A stretch of DNA of 64,000 nt, from assembly GCF_002813915.1 (NCBI RefSeq), contig NZ_CP019335.1, positions 2,277,777 through 2,341,776 of the forward strand, written 5' to 3'. The notes under the pieces are model-generated. The model was given only the letters and a program-made list of their open reading frames with translations. It was not told the DNA's origin and did not search any database. The DNA comes from Tenacibaculum sp. SZ-18 (GTDB taxonomy: Bacteria > Bacteroidota > Bacteroidia > Flavobacteriales > Flavobacteriaceae). How positions within the stretch are numbered: the first letter of the stretch is position 1; each line of letters starts with the position of its first letter. The position numbers and the translations under genes were made by a program. Of this stretch, positions 8,194 to 15,910 are shown piece after piece.

Positions 8194-9660
8194 ATGACTC
8201 AAAAATTACGTCCAATAATGCTAGTTGGAACTGGCTCTGATGTAGGTAAAAGTATGTTAGTAACTGGTATTTGTCGCATTTTAAGACAAAAAGGATTTAC
8301 TCCTGCTCCATTTAAAGCACAAAATATGTCCTTAAATAGTTTTGTAACTAAAGATGGATTAGAAATTGGACGAGCACAAGCAGTACAAGCAGAAGCTGCA
8401 AAAATTTCATGTACTACAGAAATGAATCCCGTTCTACTAAAACCTTCAGGAGCAAACAAATCTCAGGTCATTTTAAACGGAAAACCAATCGGAGATCAAA
8501 CTGCTCGTTCCTATTTTTTAGGGAATAACAAACAAGAACTTTTTAAAGAAGTTAAAAAAGCCTTTAATAATCTTCAGGAACAATTTAATCCAATAGTTTT
8601 AGAAGGAGCCGGAAGTATTAGCGAATTAAATTTAAAACATCGGGACATTGTAAATATGCGTATGGCTAAGTATGCGAATGCTGATGTTTATCTTGTTGCA
8701 GATATTGATCGTGGAGGTGTTTTTGCAAGTGTTTATGGCAGCATTGAATTACTTGATGAAGATGAAAGAAAATTAATTAAAGGAATCATTATTAATAAAT
8801 TTAGAGGTGACATTTCTTTATTTGAAGAAGGAAAACAAATGATTGAAGAACTTACTAATGTTCCAGTATTAGGAGTTATTCCTTTTACCAAGGATATATA
8901 CATTGAAGAGGAAGATTCTTTAGCCCTAGACACTAAAAATAAAGCTTTCAATTCTGGAAAAATTAATATTGCTGTAATATTACTACCGTTTATTTCTAAT
9001 TTTACTGATTTTAACAGACTAGAAAAAGATGAACGAGTGCATTTATTTTACACTCGAAATCCAGAAGACCTTAAAAAAGCAGAAATTATTATTATTCCAG
9101 GGAGTAAAAATACAATTTCTGATATGCAATTTTTACGAAATGCTGGGATCGCTAAAGAAATCTTGAATGCATATGAACGTAAGAAAAAAATTATAGGTAT
9201 CTGTGGTGGATTTCAAATGTTGGGACGTTCAATCTCTGATCCACATCATGTTGAAAATAAAATCCAAACCATACCTGGCTTAGGAATTATACCCGCTGAC
9301 ACAACAATGGCTTCAGAAAAAACAACATTACAGTGTAATTTTAAATTCAAAGAATACCCTAATATTTGTACTGGTTATGAGATTCATATGGGAATTACTA
9401 CTTTTGATTATCAACAAAAATTAAACACTCTTAATGGTAATTTAGAAGGATATTTTGATGAAAATTGTTGGGGAACTTACATTCATGGAATCTTTGATAA
9501 TAGCATAGTTATTAATGACCTTTTGAGTAATTTTAGCATTAAACAAAACACAACAACTTTCGATTACCAAAAATATAAGGAAGATAATTATGATAAGCTT
9601 GCCATTCATTTAGAATCGAATTTAGACATAGATTATATTATCCGTCAAATGCATTCGTAG
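8194..9660 (+). CDS. cobQ: Cobyric acid synthase (glutamine-hydrolysing)
   Basis: Amidates side chains b, d, e and g of adenosylcobyrinate a,c-diamide, using glutamine and ATP, to give adenosylcobyric acid. N-terminal dethiobiotin-synthetase-like ATPase domain with VGTGSDVGKS (P-loop) and FKAQNMSLNSF; NPVLLKPSGANKSQVI is typical of CobQ. C-terminal class I glutamine amidotransferase domain with nucleophile Cys in GICGGFQMLG (about 337) and His in GTYIHGIFD. About 488 aa, the family length. A TTG at 8182 would add four residues; the ATG at 8194, just before QKLRPIMLVG, is the better start. First gene of a four-gene unit, 10 nt before the next. Confidence 0.96.
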   Translation: MTQKLRPIMLVGTGSDVGKSMLVTGICRILRQKGFTPAPFKAQNMSLNSFVTKDGLEIGRAQAVQAEAAKISCTTEMNPVLLKPSGANKSQVILNGKPIGDQTARSYFLGNNKQELFKEVKKAFNNLQEQFNPIVLEGAGSISELNLKHRDIVNMRMAKYANADVYLVADIDRGGVFASVYGSIELLDEDERKLIKGIIINKFRGDISLFEEGKQMIEELTNVPVLGVIPFTKDIYIEEEDSLALDTKNKAFNSGKINIAVILLPFISNFTDFNRLEKDERVHLFYTRNPEDLKKAEIIIIPGSKNTISDMQFLRNAGIAKEILNAYERKKKIIGICGGFQMLGRSISDPHHVENKIQTIPGLGIIPADTTMASEKTTLQCNFKFKEYPNICTGYEIHMGITTFDYQQKLNTLNGNLEGYFDENCWGTYIHGIFDNSIVINDLLSNFSIKQNTTTFDYQKYKEDNYDKLAIHLESNLDIDYIIRQMHS

Positions 9661-9670
9661 TTTTTAATAT

Positions 9671-10693
9671 ATGATAGAATACGGCCACGGAGACGATACG
9701 CATAAGTTTAATGGAATTGATTTTAAAGCAAACTTCAGTTCTAATGTATTTAATTTAGGCGCTCATACAGAGCTTAAAGAACATTTAAGAAAACAACTAG
9801 ATTTAATAGAAAGTTATCCTGCTCCCAGCAGTGAAGATTTTATTGAACTACTTAGTAAACATCATAATACTTCCAATCAAAATTGCCTGGTAACTAACGG
9901 AGCAACTGAAGCTTTTTATTTAATTACCAATGCTTTTTACGGAAGTAATACTACCATTTGCACGCCTTCTTTTTCTGAATATGAACAAGCCGGAAAAGCT
10001 AATAATTTACAGTTAGAGTTTATTGAGCGTAAATCTATTCTCCAACATAAATTCACTGCAAAACTCGCTTTTATTTGTAACCCTAACAATCCTGATGGTT
10101 TTGAAAATACTAGTGAAGAAATTGCTACTATAGCAACATTATATCCTAATACCTATTTTGTAATCGACGAAGCATATACTGAATTTACAAGCAATTCTAT
10201 ATCTTGTATTGACTTGCTAAAAGAATATCAAAATATTATTCTTGTAAAATCGTTAACAAAACTATTTGGCATTCCAGGTTTACGATTAGGATATATACTG
10301 AGTTCCTCATCTATTATTAATAAACTTTTACAACATAAAATGCCTTGGAATGTAAATAGTCTTGCTTTACAAGCTGGTCAATTCATTTTTAAAAACTATA
10401 ACAAAATTCTACCTGATTTTGAATCGTATTTTTATGATGCAAAAATATTACAAAATGAGATAGACAAACTGGATGACTTTGAAGTAATTCCTACAAATAC
10501 AAGCTATTTTTTAATTCGTTTATCTCAACCAAAAGCTTCAGAATTAAAATCATATCTAATCAATTGTCATCAACTATTGATACGAAACGCTTCAAACTTT
10601 AGGTCTTTAGATGAGCACTATATAAGAATTGCCAGTCAAACTCCGGAAAAAAACACCTTATTAATTAAAGCTTTATGCTCATGGAACAGTTAA
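9671..10693 (+). CDS. cobC: L-threonine-O-3-phosphate decarboxylase (PLP-dependent, CobC/CobD type)
   Basis: Makes (R)-1-amino-2-propanol O-2-phosphate, the linker joined to cobyric acid by CbiB. Fold type I aminotransferase family: opening HGDD...FKANFSSN is typical of this branch, CNPNNPDG binds cofactor, IDEAYTEF carries the PLP-nitrogen Asp, and K197 in VKSLTKLFGIPGLRLGY is the Schiff-base lysine. 340 aa. Related histidinol-phosphate aminotransferases share these motifs, but position between cobQ and cbiB settles the role. The gene is called cobD in Salmonella and cobC in Pseudomonas. It overlaps the start of cbiB. Confidence 0.9.
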   Translation: MIEYGHGDDTHKFNGIDFKANFSSNVFNLGAHTELKEHLRKQLDLIESYPAPSSEDFIELLSKHHNTSNQNCLVTNGATEAFYLITNAFYGSNTTICTPSFSEYEQAGKANNLQLEFIERKSILQHKFTAKLAFICNPNNPDGFENTSEEIATIATLYPNTYFVIDEAYTEFTSNSISCIDLLKEYQNIILVKSLTKLFGIPGLRLGYILSSSSIINKLLQHKMPWNVNSLALQAGQFIFKNYNKILPDFESYFYDAKILQNEIDKLDDFEVIPTNTSYFLIRLSQPKASELKSYLINCHQLLIRNASNFRSLDEHYIRIASQTPEKNTLLIKALCSWNS

Positions 10694-11610
10694 TGTTTTT
10701 AATTCCTTTAATTATTGCTTATATATTAGATTTAATTTTAGGTGATCCTAGATGGTTACCACATCCCATTCGTTTATTTGGAAATTTAATTGCATTTGGA
10801 GAACGAAAATTGAACCAAGGTCAATCTCGATTTTCAAAAGGTATGTTATTAACTTTAATACTTACTTCAGGTACATTTCTTTCATTTTACCTTATAGAAT
10901 TTCTATTAAAACCGTATCCTATTGTATATATAATAGTTCATAGTATATTTTTATTCTATGCCATTGCTAATAAGAGTTTGATTGAAGAAGGAAAAGCTGT
11001 TTTTGATGAATTAGCTAAAGGAATTACACAAGGGAGAAAAAGGTTGTCGTGGATTGTAGGAAGAGATACTTCTCAATTGAATGAACAACAAATTAAAAAA
11101 GCTGTTTTTGAAACTTTATCCGAAAACTTAAGTGATGGTGTAATTGCTCCTCTATTTTTTTATATAATACTTGGAGTCCCTGGCGCTATGTTGTATAAAA
11201 TGGTTAATACCTTAGACTCCATGATAGGTTATAAAAATGAACGTTATTTTTACTTTGGAAAATTTGCTGCGAAACTGGATGATGTCTTTAATTATATTCC
11301 ATCAAGAATAACAGCGATAATTATGCTCTTTATTTCAGGAAAAATGAAATATACACTTAGTGTTTTTAAAGAAGGGAAAAAGCATACAAGTCCAAATGCA
11401 GGATATCCTGAAGCAGCATTAGCCTATATTATAAAATCCAAATTTGGAGGTCCAAATTATTATCACGGTAGACTTGTACAAAAACCATTTATAGGAATAT
11501 ATGATCGTAAAATTGAGGATAACGATTTTTATACAGTATCAAGAATAAATCAATTTACTACTTTTTTCTTTATTAGTATAACTGGGGTCTTTTGCTACCT
11601 TTGTTGGTGA
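10675..11610 (+). CDS. cbiB: Adenosylcobinamide-phosphate synthase
   Basis: Integral membrane enzyme that attaches aminopropanol phosphate to adenosylcobyric acid. Family marks: LDLILGDPRWLPHPIRLFG near the N-terminus, RDTSQLN, ETLSENLSDGVIAPLFF, and MVNTLDSMIGYKNERYFYFGKFAAKLDDVFNYIP. Several hydrophobic helices. About 311 aa, normal. Three in-frame ATGs (10675, 10681, 10693) are possible; 10693, which overlaps the cobC stop as TAATG, gives a start closest to family N-termini. Called cobD in Pseudomonas. Confidence 0.95.
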   Translation: MLMEQLMFLIPLIIAYILDLILGDPRWLPHPIRLFGNLIAFGERKLNQGQSRFSKGMLLTLILTSGTFLSFYLIEFLLKPYPIVYIIVHSIFLFYAIANKSLIEEGKAVFDELAKGITQGRKRLSWIVGRDTSQLNEQQIKKAVFETLSENLSDGVIAPLFFYIILGVPGAMLYKMVNTLDSMIGYKNERYFYFGKFAAKLDDVFNYIPSRITAIIMLFISGKMKYTLSVFKEGKKHTSPNAGYPEAALAYIIKSKFGGPNYYHGRLVQKPFIGIYDRKIEDNDFYTVSRINQFTTFFFISITGVFCYLCW

Positions 11611-11613
11611 TAT

Positions 11614-12138
11614 ATGAAAAGATACATTATTACAGGAGCACCAAGCACTGGTAAGACGACACTTATTAATAGGTTACAGAAAAACGATCACACTGTTTTT
11701 GAGGAAGTATCTCGAAAAATTATAATTTCTGAACAGAAAAAAAACAGTAATAAAACTCCTTGGGAAGATGTTTTTGGTTTTACAAATCTTGTTTACCAAC
11801 AAACTATTAAAGAATTGAGTACACCTATTTTTAAACATGCTTTTGTAGATCGAGGTTTGGCTGATAACATTGCCTATTTATTATTAAAAAAACAACCTGT
11901 TTCTGATGACTTTTTAGATTTTAATTATCACAAATTTTATCATAAAACAGTCTTATTCTGTCCACTTTGGAAGGAAATATATACTCAAGACGAACAAAGA
12001 TTACAGACTTTTGGAGAAGCAAAAGAATTAGAACAGTTATTGTTAAAAACTTACATTAGTTTAGGATTTAAAATTTTAGAAATACCAAAAACAACAGTTG
12101 AAAAACGTGTAGAATTTATTAACACTTTGTTAAATTAA
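11614..12138 (+). CDS. P-loop ATPase/kinase, AAA_28 (NadR-like) type
   Basis: 174 aa with Walker A GAPSTGKTT (about 8-16), an early EEVSRKII motif, and FVDRGLADNIAYLL in the Walker B position, the layout of small nucleotide/nucleoside kinase-like NTPases in the AAA_28 group. The gene starts 3 nt after the cbiB stop, so it is probably co-translated with B12 genes, but it lacks the CobU signature (GGARSGKSxxAE). It may be a stray NTPase or a non-orthologous partner in the nucleotide-loop steps, whose usual kinase gene is not in the window. Function unproven. Confidence 0.7.
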   Translation: MKRYIITGAPSTGKTTLINRLQKNDHTVFEEVSRKIIISEQKKNSNKTPWEDVFGFTNLVYQQTIKELSTPIFKHAFVDRGLADNIAYLLLKKQPVSDDFLDFNYHKFYHKTVLFCPLWKEIYTQDEQRLQTFGEAKELEQLLLKTYISLGFKILEIPKTTVEKRVEFINTLLN

Positions 12139-12164
12139 AAAGCATTATTTTTACACTGGATTAA

Positions 12165-12330
12165 GGTTTTTTATGAAAATAAAAATTAAAAGGGAATTTG
12201 GTGTAAATCCAAAACTGTTCCCGCAACTGTAAAGTTCGTTTAAAAAAAGATCAAGATGCCACTGCTTAATAAACCAATTAGGTGGGAAGGCGATGTTTTT
12301 AGAACTGAGTCAGGAGACCTGCCAAAATTC
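12165..12330 (+). promoter_or_regulatory. Cobalamin riboswitch
   Basis: Conserved Cbl riboswitch core on the + strand: GGTGTAAATCCAAAACTG with CCCGCAACTGTAA (12200-12232), the B12 box GCCACTG (12258-12264), GGTGGGAAGGCG (12281-12292) and GAGTCAGGAGACCTGCC (12307-12323), all in the right order and spacing. It lies in the leader of the operon at 12546-15865, so high adenosylcobalamin should lower expression of those genes. It is the only such element seen; the cobQ unit and the long minus-strand unit have none at their 5' ends. Confidence 0.96.
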
Positions 12331-12431
12331 ATTAAATAATCAATAACTCTCGGGTAAAGAGTTGGAAAATTATAAACTACACATTACGTAGCGTTTTCTA
12401 CAAATTACCTGCCTAAAATTCTTTTTTAATA
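12331..12431 (+). promoter_or_regulatory. Riboswitch expression platform with a partial repeat of the core end
   Basis: A hairpin AACTCT-CGGGTAA-AGAGTT (12345-12363) follows the core where the regulatory P13 hairpin is expected. Its loop GGTAA can pair with TTACC at 12405-12409. The latter lies in ACCTGCCTAAAATTC (12407-12421), a near copy of ACCTGCCAAAATTC at the end of the core (12317-12330). No strong hairpin plus U-run is present, so control of translation is more likely than termination. The mechanism is inferred. Confidence 0.45.
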
Positions 12432-12542
12432 ATGAAAAGATTAGTATTGCGCAGTGTATTTTTATCATCTCAAAATCGAAAGACTGATAATTATACTAAA
12501 AACAACATATTCTCATATTGTCAAAATCAAAAAATTGAATAA
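12432..12542 (+). CDS. Putative 36-aa leader ORF
   Basis: ATG at 12432 opens MKRLVLRSVFLSS..., ending at TAA 12540-12542, three nt before the ATG of the [2Fe-2S] protein gene. An ORF this short could occur by chance in AT-rich DNA, and no homology is recognised. The position, right after the riboswitch platform and nearly touching the first gene, fits a leader peptide whose translation is coupled to the operon. Low confidence. Confidence 0.3.
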   Translation: MKRLVLRSVFLSSQNRKTDNYTKNNIFSYCQNQKIE

Positions 12543-12545
12543 AAT

Positions 12546-13385
12546 ATGGGTAAAGATGTATCAAAAGCTACAACTACTTTCTTATTTTGTGATGGTGGTT
12601 CGTGTAAAAAAGCGAAAAGTGAAATGGCTGTTCGTGAAGCCAGAGCACATCTAAGAAATGGAGGACTTTGGGATAAAACTCACAGTATTAGAACTCGATG
12701 TAATGGTCGTTGTGAAGACGCTCCAACTTGGATCGTACAACCTGGAAATTACTGGTATAAAAACGTAACTCCAGAAAAAGCTGTTGAAATTATCGATACT
12801 CATATCAATGAAAATAAACATATCGATTCATATCTTTTGTATAAAGATGGAGATGAAGTAATGGATTCAGAAAATGAAAGAACTGTCAAACCAATTGTTT
12901 TTAAGGAGAAAGATGATAAAGATTATGGAAATGCATTAGTAGCTCGTTCTCCCGCTTCAGATCAATTTCTATACCCACTATTTAAAAAACTTTTTGAAAC
13001 ACCATCTAATATTCAAGTAAATTTTCCAAATGAAAATCAGAAAATAATCACACAATCGCATCAGGTTACTTATACCGACGATTTTGATATTGTTGTAGAA
13101 GGACCAGAAACATATTTAATATTAGCCATTGGTCCGATTACTAAAGTAATGGAAAATGATGTTACTCAAGAAATTAAAGATAGAAAAGTTGGTGTTGCAG
13201 AAGTTATCTGGAAGCAAGAAGACACTGATTACATTGCTCATATTCGTTTAAAGAATAGGAAAGGAAAATTTTTAGTATCATTGGGAATTCCAAAAAATAA
13301 TAATACACTTTGGGAATATATTCTTAGTATTTACCTAAGTATGGATAGTAAAAAACCTAAAATAGTTTTACCTGTTGAACAATAA
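12546..13385 (+). CDS. Thioredoxin-like [2Fe-2S] ferredoxin-domain protein
   Basis: 279 aa. Residues about 8-85 match the thioredoxin-like [2Fe-2S] ferredoxin fold (NuoE C-terminal type): C15-x4-C20 in FCDGGSCKK and C52-x3-C56 in TRCNGRCEDAP, followed by PTWIVQPGNYWY. The rest (about 100-279) is not recognised; parts such as YLILAIGPITK and VGVAEVIWKQE look like a compact alpha/beta domain. No signal peptide, so cytoplasmic. It is the first full gene behind the cobalamin riboswitch and overlaps the next gene, before cobA and cbiX. An electron-transfer or metal-handling role in early corrin synthesis is likely but not shown. Confidence 0.8.
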   Translation: MGKDVSKATTTFLFCDGGSCKKAKSEMAVREARAHLRNGGLWDKTHSIRTRCNGRCEDAPTWIVQPGNYWYKNVTPEKAVEIIDTHINENKHIDSYLLYKDGDEVMDSENERTVKPIVFKEKDDKDYGNALVARSPASDQFLYPLFKKLFETPSNIQVNFPNENQKIITQSHQVTYTDDFDIVVEGPETYLILAIGPITKVMENDVTQEIKDRKVGVAEVIWKQEDTDYIAHIRLKNRKGKFLVSLGIPKNNNTLWEYILSIYLSMDSKKPKIVLPVEQ

Positions 13386-14193
13386 ACAAATTAGCATATT
13401 AGGATGTGGATGGCTTGGTTTGCCTCTAGCTGAATATTTAATGGATAGAGATTATAGAGTAAAAGGCTCAACAACATCACATTCAAAAGAAGAAACACTT
13501 AAGGAACGTAATATTATTCCTTTCGTGTTTAAGTTAGGTGAATCCTATGAGAAAACTTTAGTGACTGAATTCTTTTCAGACAGTGAAGTAGTTATCATCA
13601 ATTTTCCCCCTAAACGTATTCCTAATATTTTCAATGTGTACCAAGAACAAATAAAAGAAATATTACCATATATAAAACCAGAACAAAAAGTAATTTTTGT
13701 TAGTTCTACTTCTGTATACCAAAACACAAACGATTGGGTTACTGAAACCATAGAAAACAAACCTGAAAAAGAATCAGGGAAAGCAGTTTTAGCTGTTGAA
13801 CAACTTTTACAAGCACATGTGAGAAATAATCTTACCATTCTTCGTTTAGCTGGATTGATTGGTTATGATAGAGTCCCAGGACGTTTTTTAGCAAAGAAAA
13901 AAGAAGTTGCAAATGGTAAAGCTCCGATCAATGTAATCCATCAAGATGATTGTATCGGATTAATCAATGCTATTATTTCTGAAAATGCTTGGGGAACTAT
14001 AATTAATGGTTGTGCTGATGAGCATCCGTTACGAGAAACTTTTTATACTTTGGCTGCTGAAAAAGAGGGATTAATTCCTCCTGAATTTAAAGCTTTTGAC
14101 CGTATTGAGTTTAAAAAGATATCAAACACGAAAAGTAAAATGTTACTAAAGTATAACTATAAATATCCAGATCCTTTAATTCTTGTTTCGTAA
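13375..14193 (+). CDS. Rossmann-fold NAD(P)-binding protein, SDR/epimerase-like
   Basis: 272 aa. The N-terminus ISILGCGWLGLPLAEYLM is a dinucleotide-binding glycine motif, followed by INFPPKR, VIFVSSTSVY (catalytic Ser/Tyr region of extended SDRs) and RLAGLIGYDRVPGRF. It resembles the YeeZ-type / NAD-dependent epimerase group. The start is a TTG overlapping the 3' end of the preceding gene by 11 nt; there is no ATG before the glycine motif. The gene abuts cobA exactly. Because no Met8/CysG-type precorrin-2 dehydrogenase is in the window, a redox step at precorrin-2 is one possible job, but this is speculation. Confidence 0.75.
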   Translation: MNNKQISILGCGWLGLPLAEYLMDRDYRVKGSTTSHSKEETLKERNIIPFVFKLGESYEKTLVTEFFSDSEVVIINFPPKRIPNIFNVYQEQIKEILPYIKPEQKVIFVSSTSVYQNTNDWVTETIENKPEKESGKAVLAVEQLLQAHVRNNLTILRLAGLIGYDRVPGRFLAKKKEVANGKAPINVIHQDDCIGLINAIISENAWGTIINGCADEHPLRETFYTLAAEKEGLIPPEFKAFDRIEFKKISNTKSKMLLKYNYKYPDPLILVS

Positions 14194-14916
14194 ATGCAGA
14201 AGATAACTATTATAGGTGCAGGTCCTGGAGACCCAGAATTACTAACAGTAAAAGCTTATAAACTGATTAAAAATGCTGATGTTATTTTACATGACAACTT
14301 AGTTTCTTCAAATATTTTAGATTTAAATATTGCTGCTGAGAAAATATATGTAGGTCGAAAATTTGGAGATCAATCAGATCAAATTAGTAGACAAGATCGT
14401 ATTAATCAATTGTTACACGAATATTATTTAAAGGGCAAAAAAGTAATACGATTAAAATCAGGCGATCCTTATATTTATGGGAGAGCTGCTGAAGAAGCTC
14501 GATACTTAGTAAAACATGAATTACCGTTTGAAGTAGTTCCTGGAATTACCGCTTCAATTGCAGCTGCAAACACATTAAATATCCCTATAACAGAACGAAA
14601 TCATTCAAATGCAATGCTCATTTGTACTGCTCATACTGCTGATTATTCTTTTGAACAACTCAACGGAATTGCACATATGCTAAAAGCAGGAAATACGATT
14701 TCTATTTATATGGGATTAAAAAGTTTACATAGAATTATTCCAAAACTTTTAGAAGTTTGTAAAGATGAGACGATTCCAGTAAACGCTATTTCAAACGTAT
14801 CAAGAGAAAATCAACAAATTATTACAGGTACTTTGGCTAATATAGAAAGCAAAATAGCCGATAGTGCTATTCCAATGCCTGTAGTTTTTATTATTGGAGC
14901 TACTCCAATCCATTAA
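14194..14916 (+). CDS. cobA: Uroporphyrinogen-III C-methyltransferase (SUMT)
   Basis: Adds methyl groups at C2 and C7 of uroporphyrinogen III, giving precorrin-2, the branch point to sirohaem and B12. Tetrapyrrole methylase fold: IGAGPGDPELLTVKAYKLI at the start, VILHDNLVS, the RLKSGDPYIYGRAAEEARYL signature and the PGITASIAAANTLNIPITER SAM-binding region. 240 aa, a single-domain SUMT without the CysG dehydrogenase part. Starts directly after the stop of the SDR gene, and cbiX begins 11 nt after it. Confidence 0.95.
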   Translation: MQKITIIGAGPGDPELLTVKAYKLIKNADVILHDNLVSSNILDLNIAAEKIYVGRKFGDQSDQISRQDRINQLLHEYYLKGKKVIRLKSGDPYIYGRAAEEARYLVKHELPFEVVPGITASIAAANTLNIPITERNHSNAMLICTAHTADYSFEQLNGIAHMLKAGNTISIYMGLKSLHRIIPKLLEVCKDETIPVNAISNVSRENQQIITGTLANIESKIADSAIPMPVVFIIGATPIH

Positions 14917-14926
14917 AACAAAACCA

Positions 14927-15865
14927 ATGAAAGAAGGAATTTTATTATGCGGGCATGGTTCTAGACGAGCGGCTGCTGTTACATCGTTTAAAAGATTAGT
15001 TACCGTTTTAAAAGAACGTTATGAAGACAAATACGAAGTTGATTATGGTTTCTTAGAGTTTAACCACCCAACTTATGAAGCAGCTGTTGAACGAATGTAT
15101 TTAAATGGAGTTCGAAAAATATATGCTTTACCTGTAATTTTGTTTGCTGGATCGCATGCTAAAAATGATATTCCTTTTGAATTAAACACCTTACAAACTT
15201 ACCACGATGACCTAACTATTTCAATGGCAAAACATATTGGTGTGAGCTCTTTTTTATTGGATTTAGCCGTGAAACGAATCACAGAAACTGAAGCAAAACT
15301 TACTCCTTTAGATAGAAAAGAAACATGTTTAATTGTGGTAGGTAGAGGCACAACAGATCCTGATGCGAATAGTGATGTTGCTAAATTAATGAATATGCTT
15401 TGGGAAGGTTTAGGCTTTGGTTTTGCCACTGTTGGTTACAGCGGAACTGCTTATCCGAATGTAAAAGAGAGTTTAGAATTGGTAAATAAATTAGGATTTA
15501 AACGTACCATTATCATCCCGTTTTTCTTCTTTACCGGTGTATTATTGGAACGTATTTACGGAGCAGTTGCCGCCATGCATGAAAAGTCTGAACATGAATA
15601 CATTTATACCGATCCTTTTGGGACTGATGAATTAATTTTAAAAGCTTTTGATGAGCGTTTAGATGAGGCTAAAAATGGTATGGCTAATATGAATTGCCAG
15701 ATGTGTAAATACCGAAAGCAAGTTGTTGGTTTTGAAGAATATTTAGGTCAAGAGCAAATGGGACACCATTTAAATGTTAAAGGTGTTTTATTTGAAGAAG
15801 ATGAAAAACCCGGAGAAACGAAAGGAGGTATCAGTAATACAATTAAAAAGATTTTAGGAATTTAA
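14927..15865 (+). CDS. cbiX: Sirohydrochlorin cobaltochelatase, long form with MxCxxC motif
   Basis: Inserts cobalt into sirohydrochlorin early in the pathway. Two CbiX repeats: the first starts GILLCGHGSRR with LPVILFAGSHAKNDIP (metal-binding His), the second has LIVVGRGTTDPDAN. Near the C-terminus MNCQMC matches the MxCxxC motif that in long CbiX proteins binds a [4Fe-4S] cluster; only a short HH pair follows, not a long His run. The ATG at 14927 precedes KEGILLCGHG; the upstream TTG at 14894 lies inside cobA and is unlikely. 312 aa. Last gene of the riboswitch operon. Confidence 0.93.
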   Translation: MKEGILLCGHGSRRAAAVTSFKRLVTVLKERYEDKYEVDYGFLEFNHPTYEAAVERMYLNGVRKIYALPVILFAGSHAKNDIPFELNTLQTYHDDLTISMAKHIGVSSFLLDLAVKRITETEAKLTPLDRKETCLIVVGRGTTDPDANSDVAKLMNMLWEGLGFGFATVGYSGTAYPNVKESLELVNKLGFKRTIIIPFFFFTGVLLERIYGAVAAMHEKSEHEYIYTDPFGTDELILKAFDERLDEAKNGMANMNCQMCKYRKQVVGFEEYLGQEQMGHHLNVKGVLFEEDEKPGETKGGISNTIKKILGI

Positions 15866-15910
15866 ATGAGAATCTAATGGATTAATACTCTTGGATTAGC
15901 CTATTTTATA

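Noticed and set aside
15866-15910. Bidirectional terminator between the converging cbiX and cobN genes
   Set aside because: Only a 5-bp CTAAT/ATTAG pairing is present without clear T-runs. Too weak to call.
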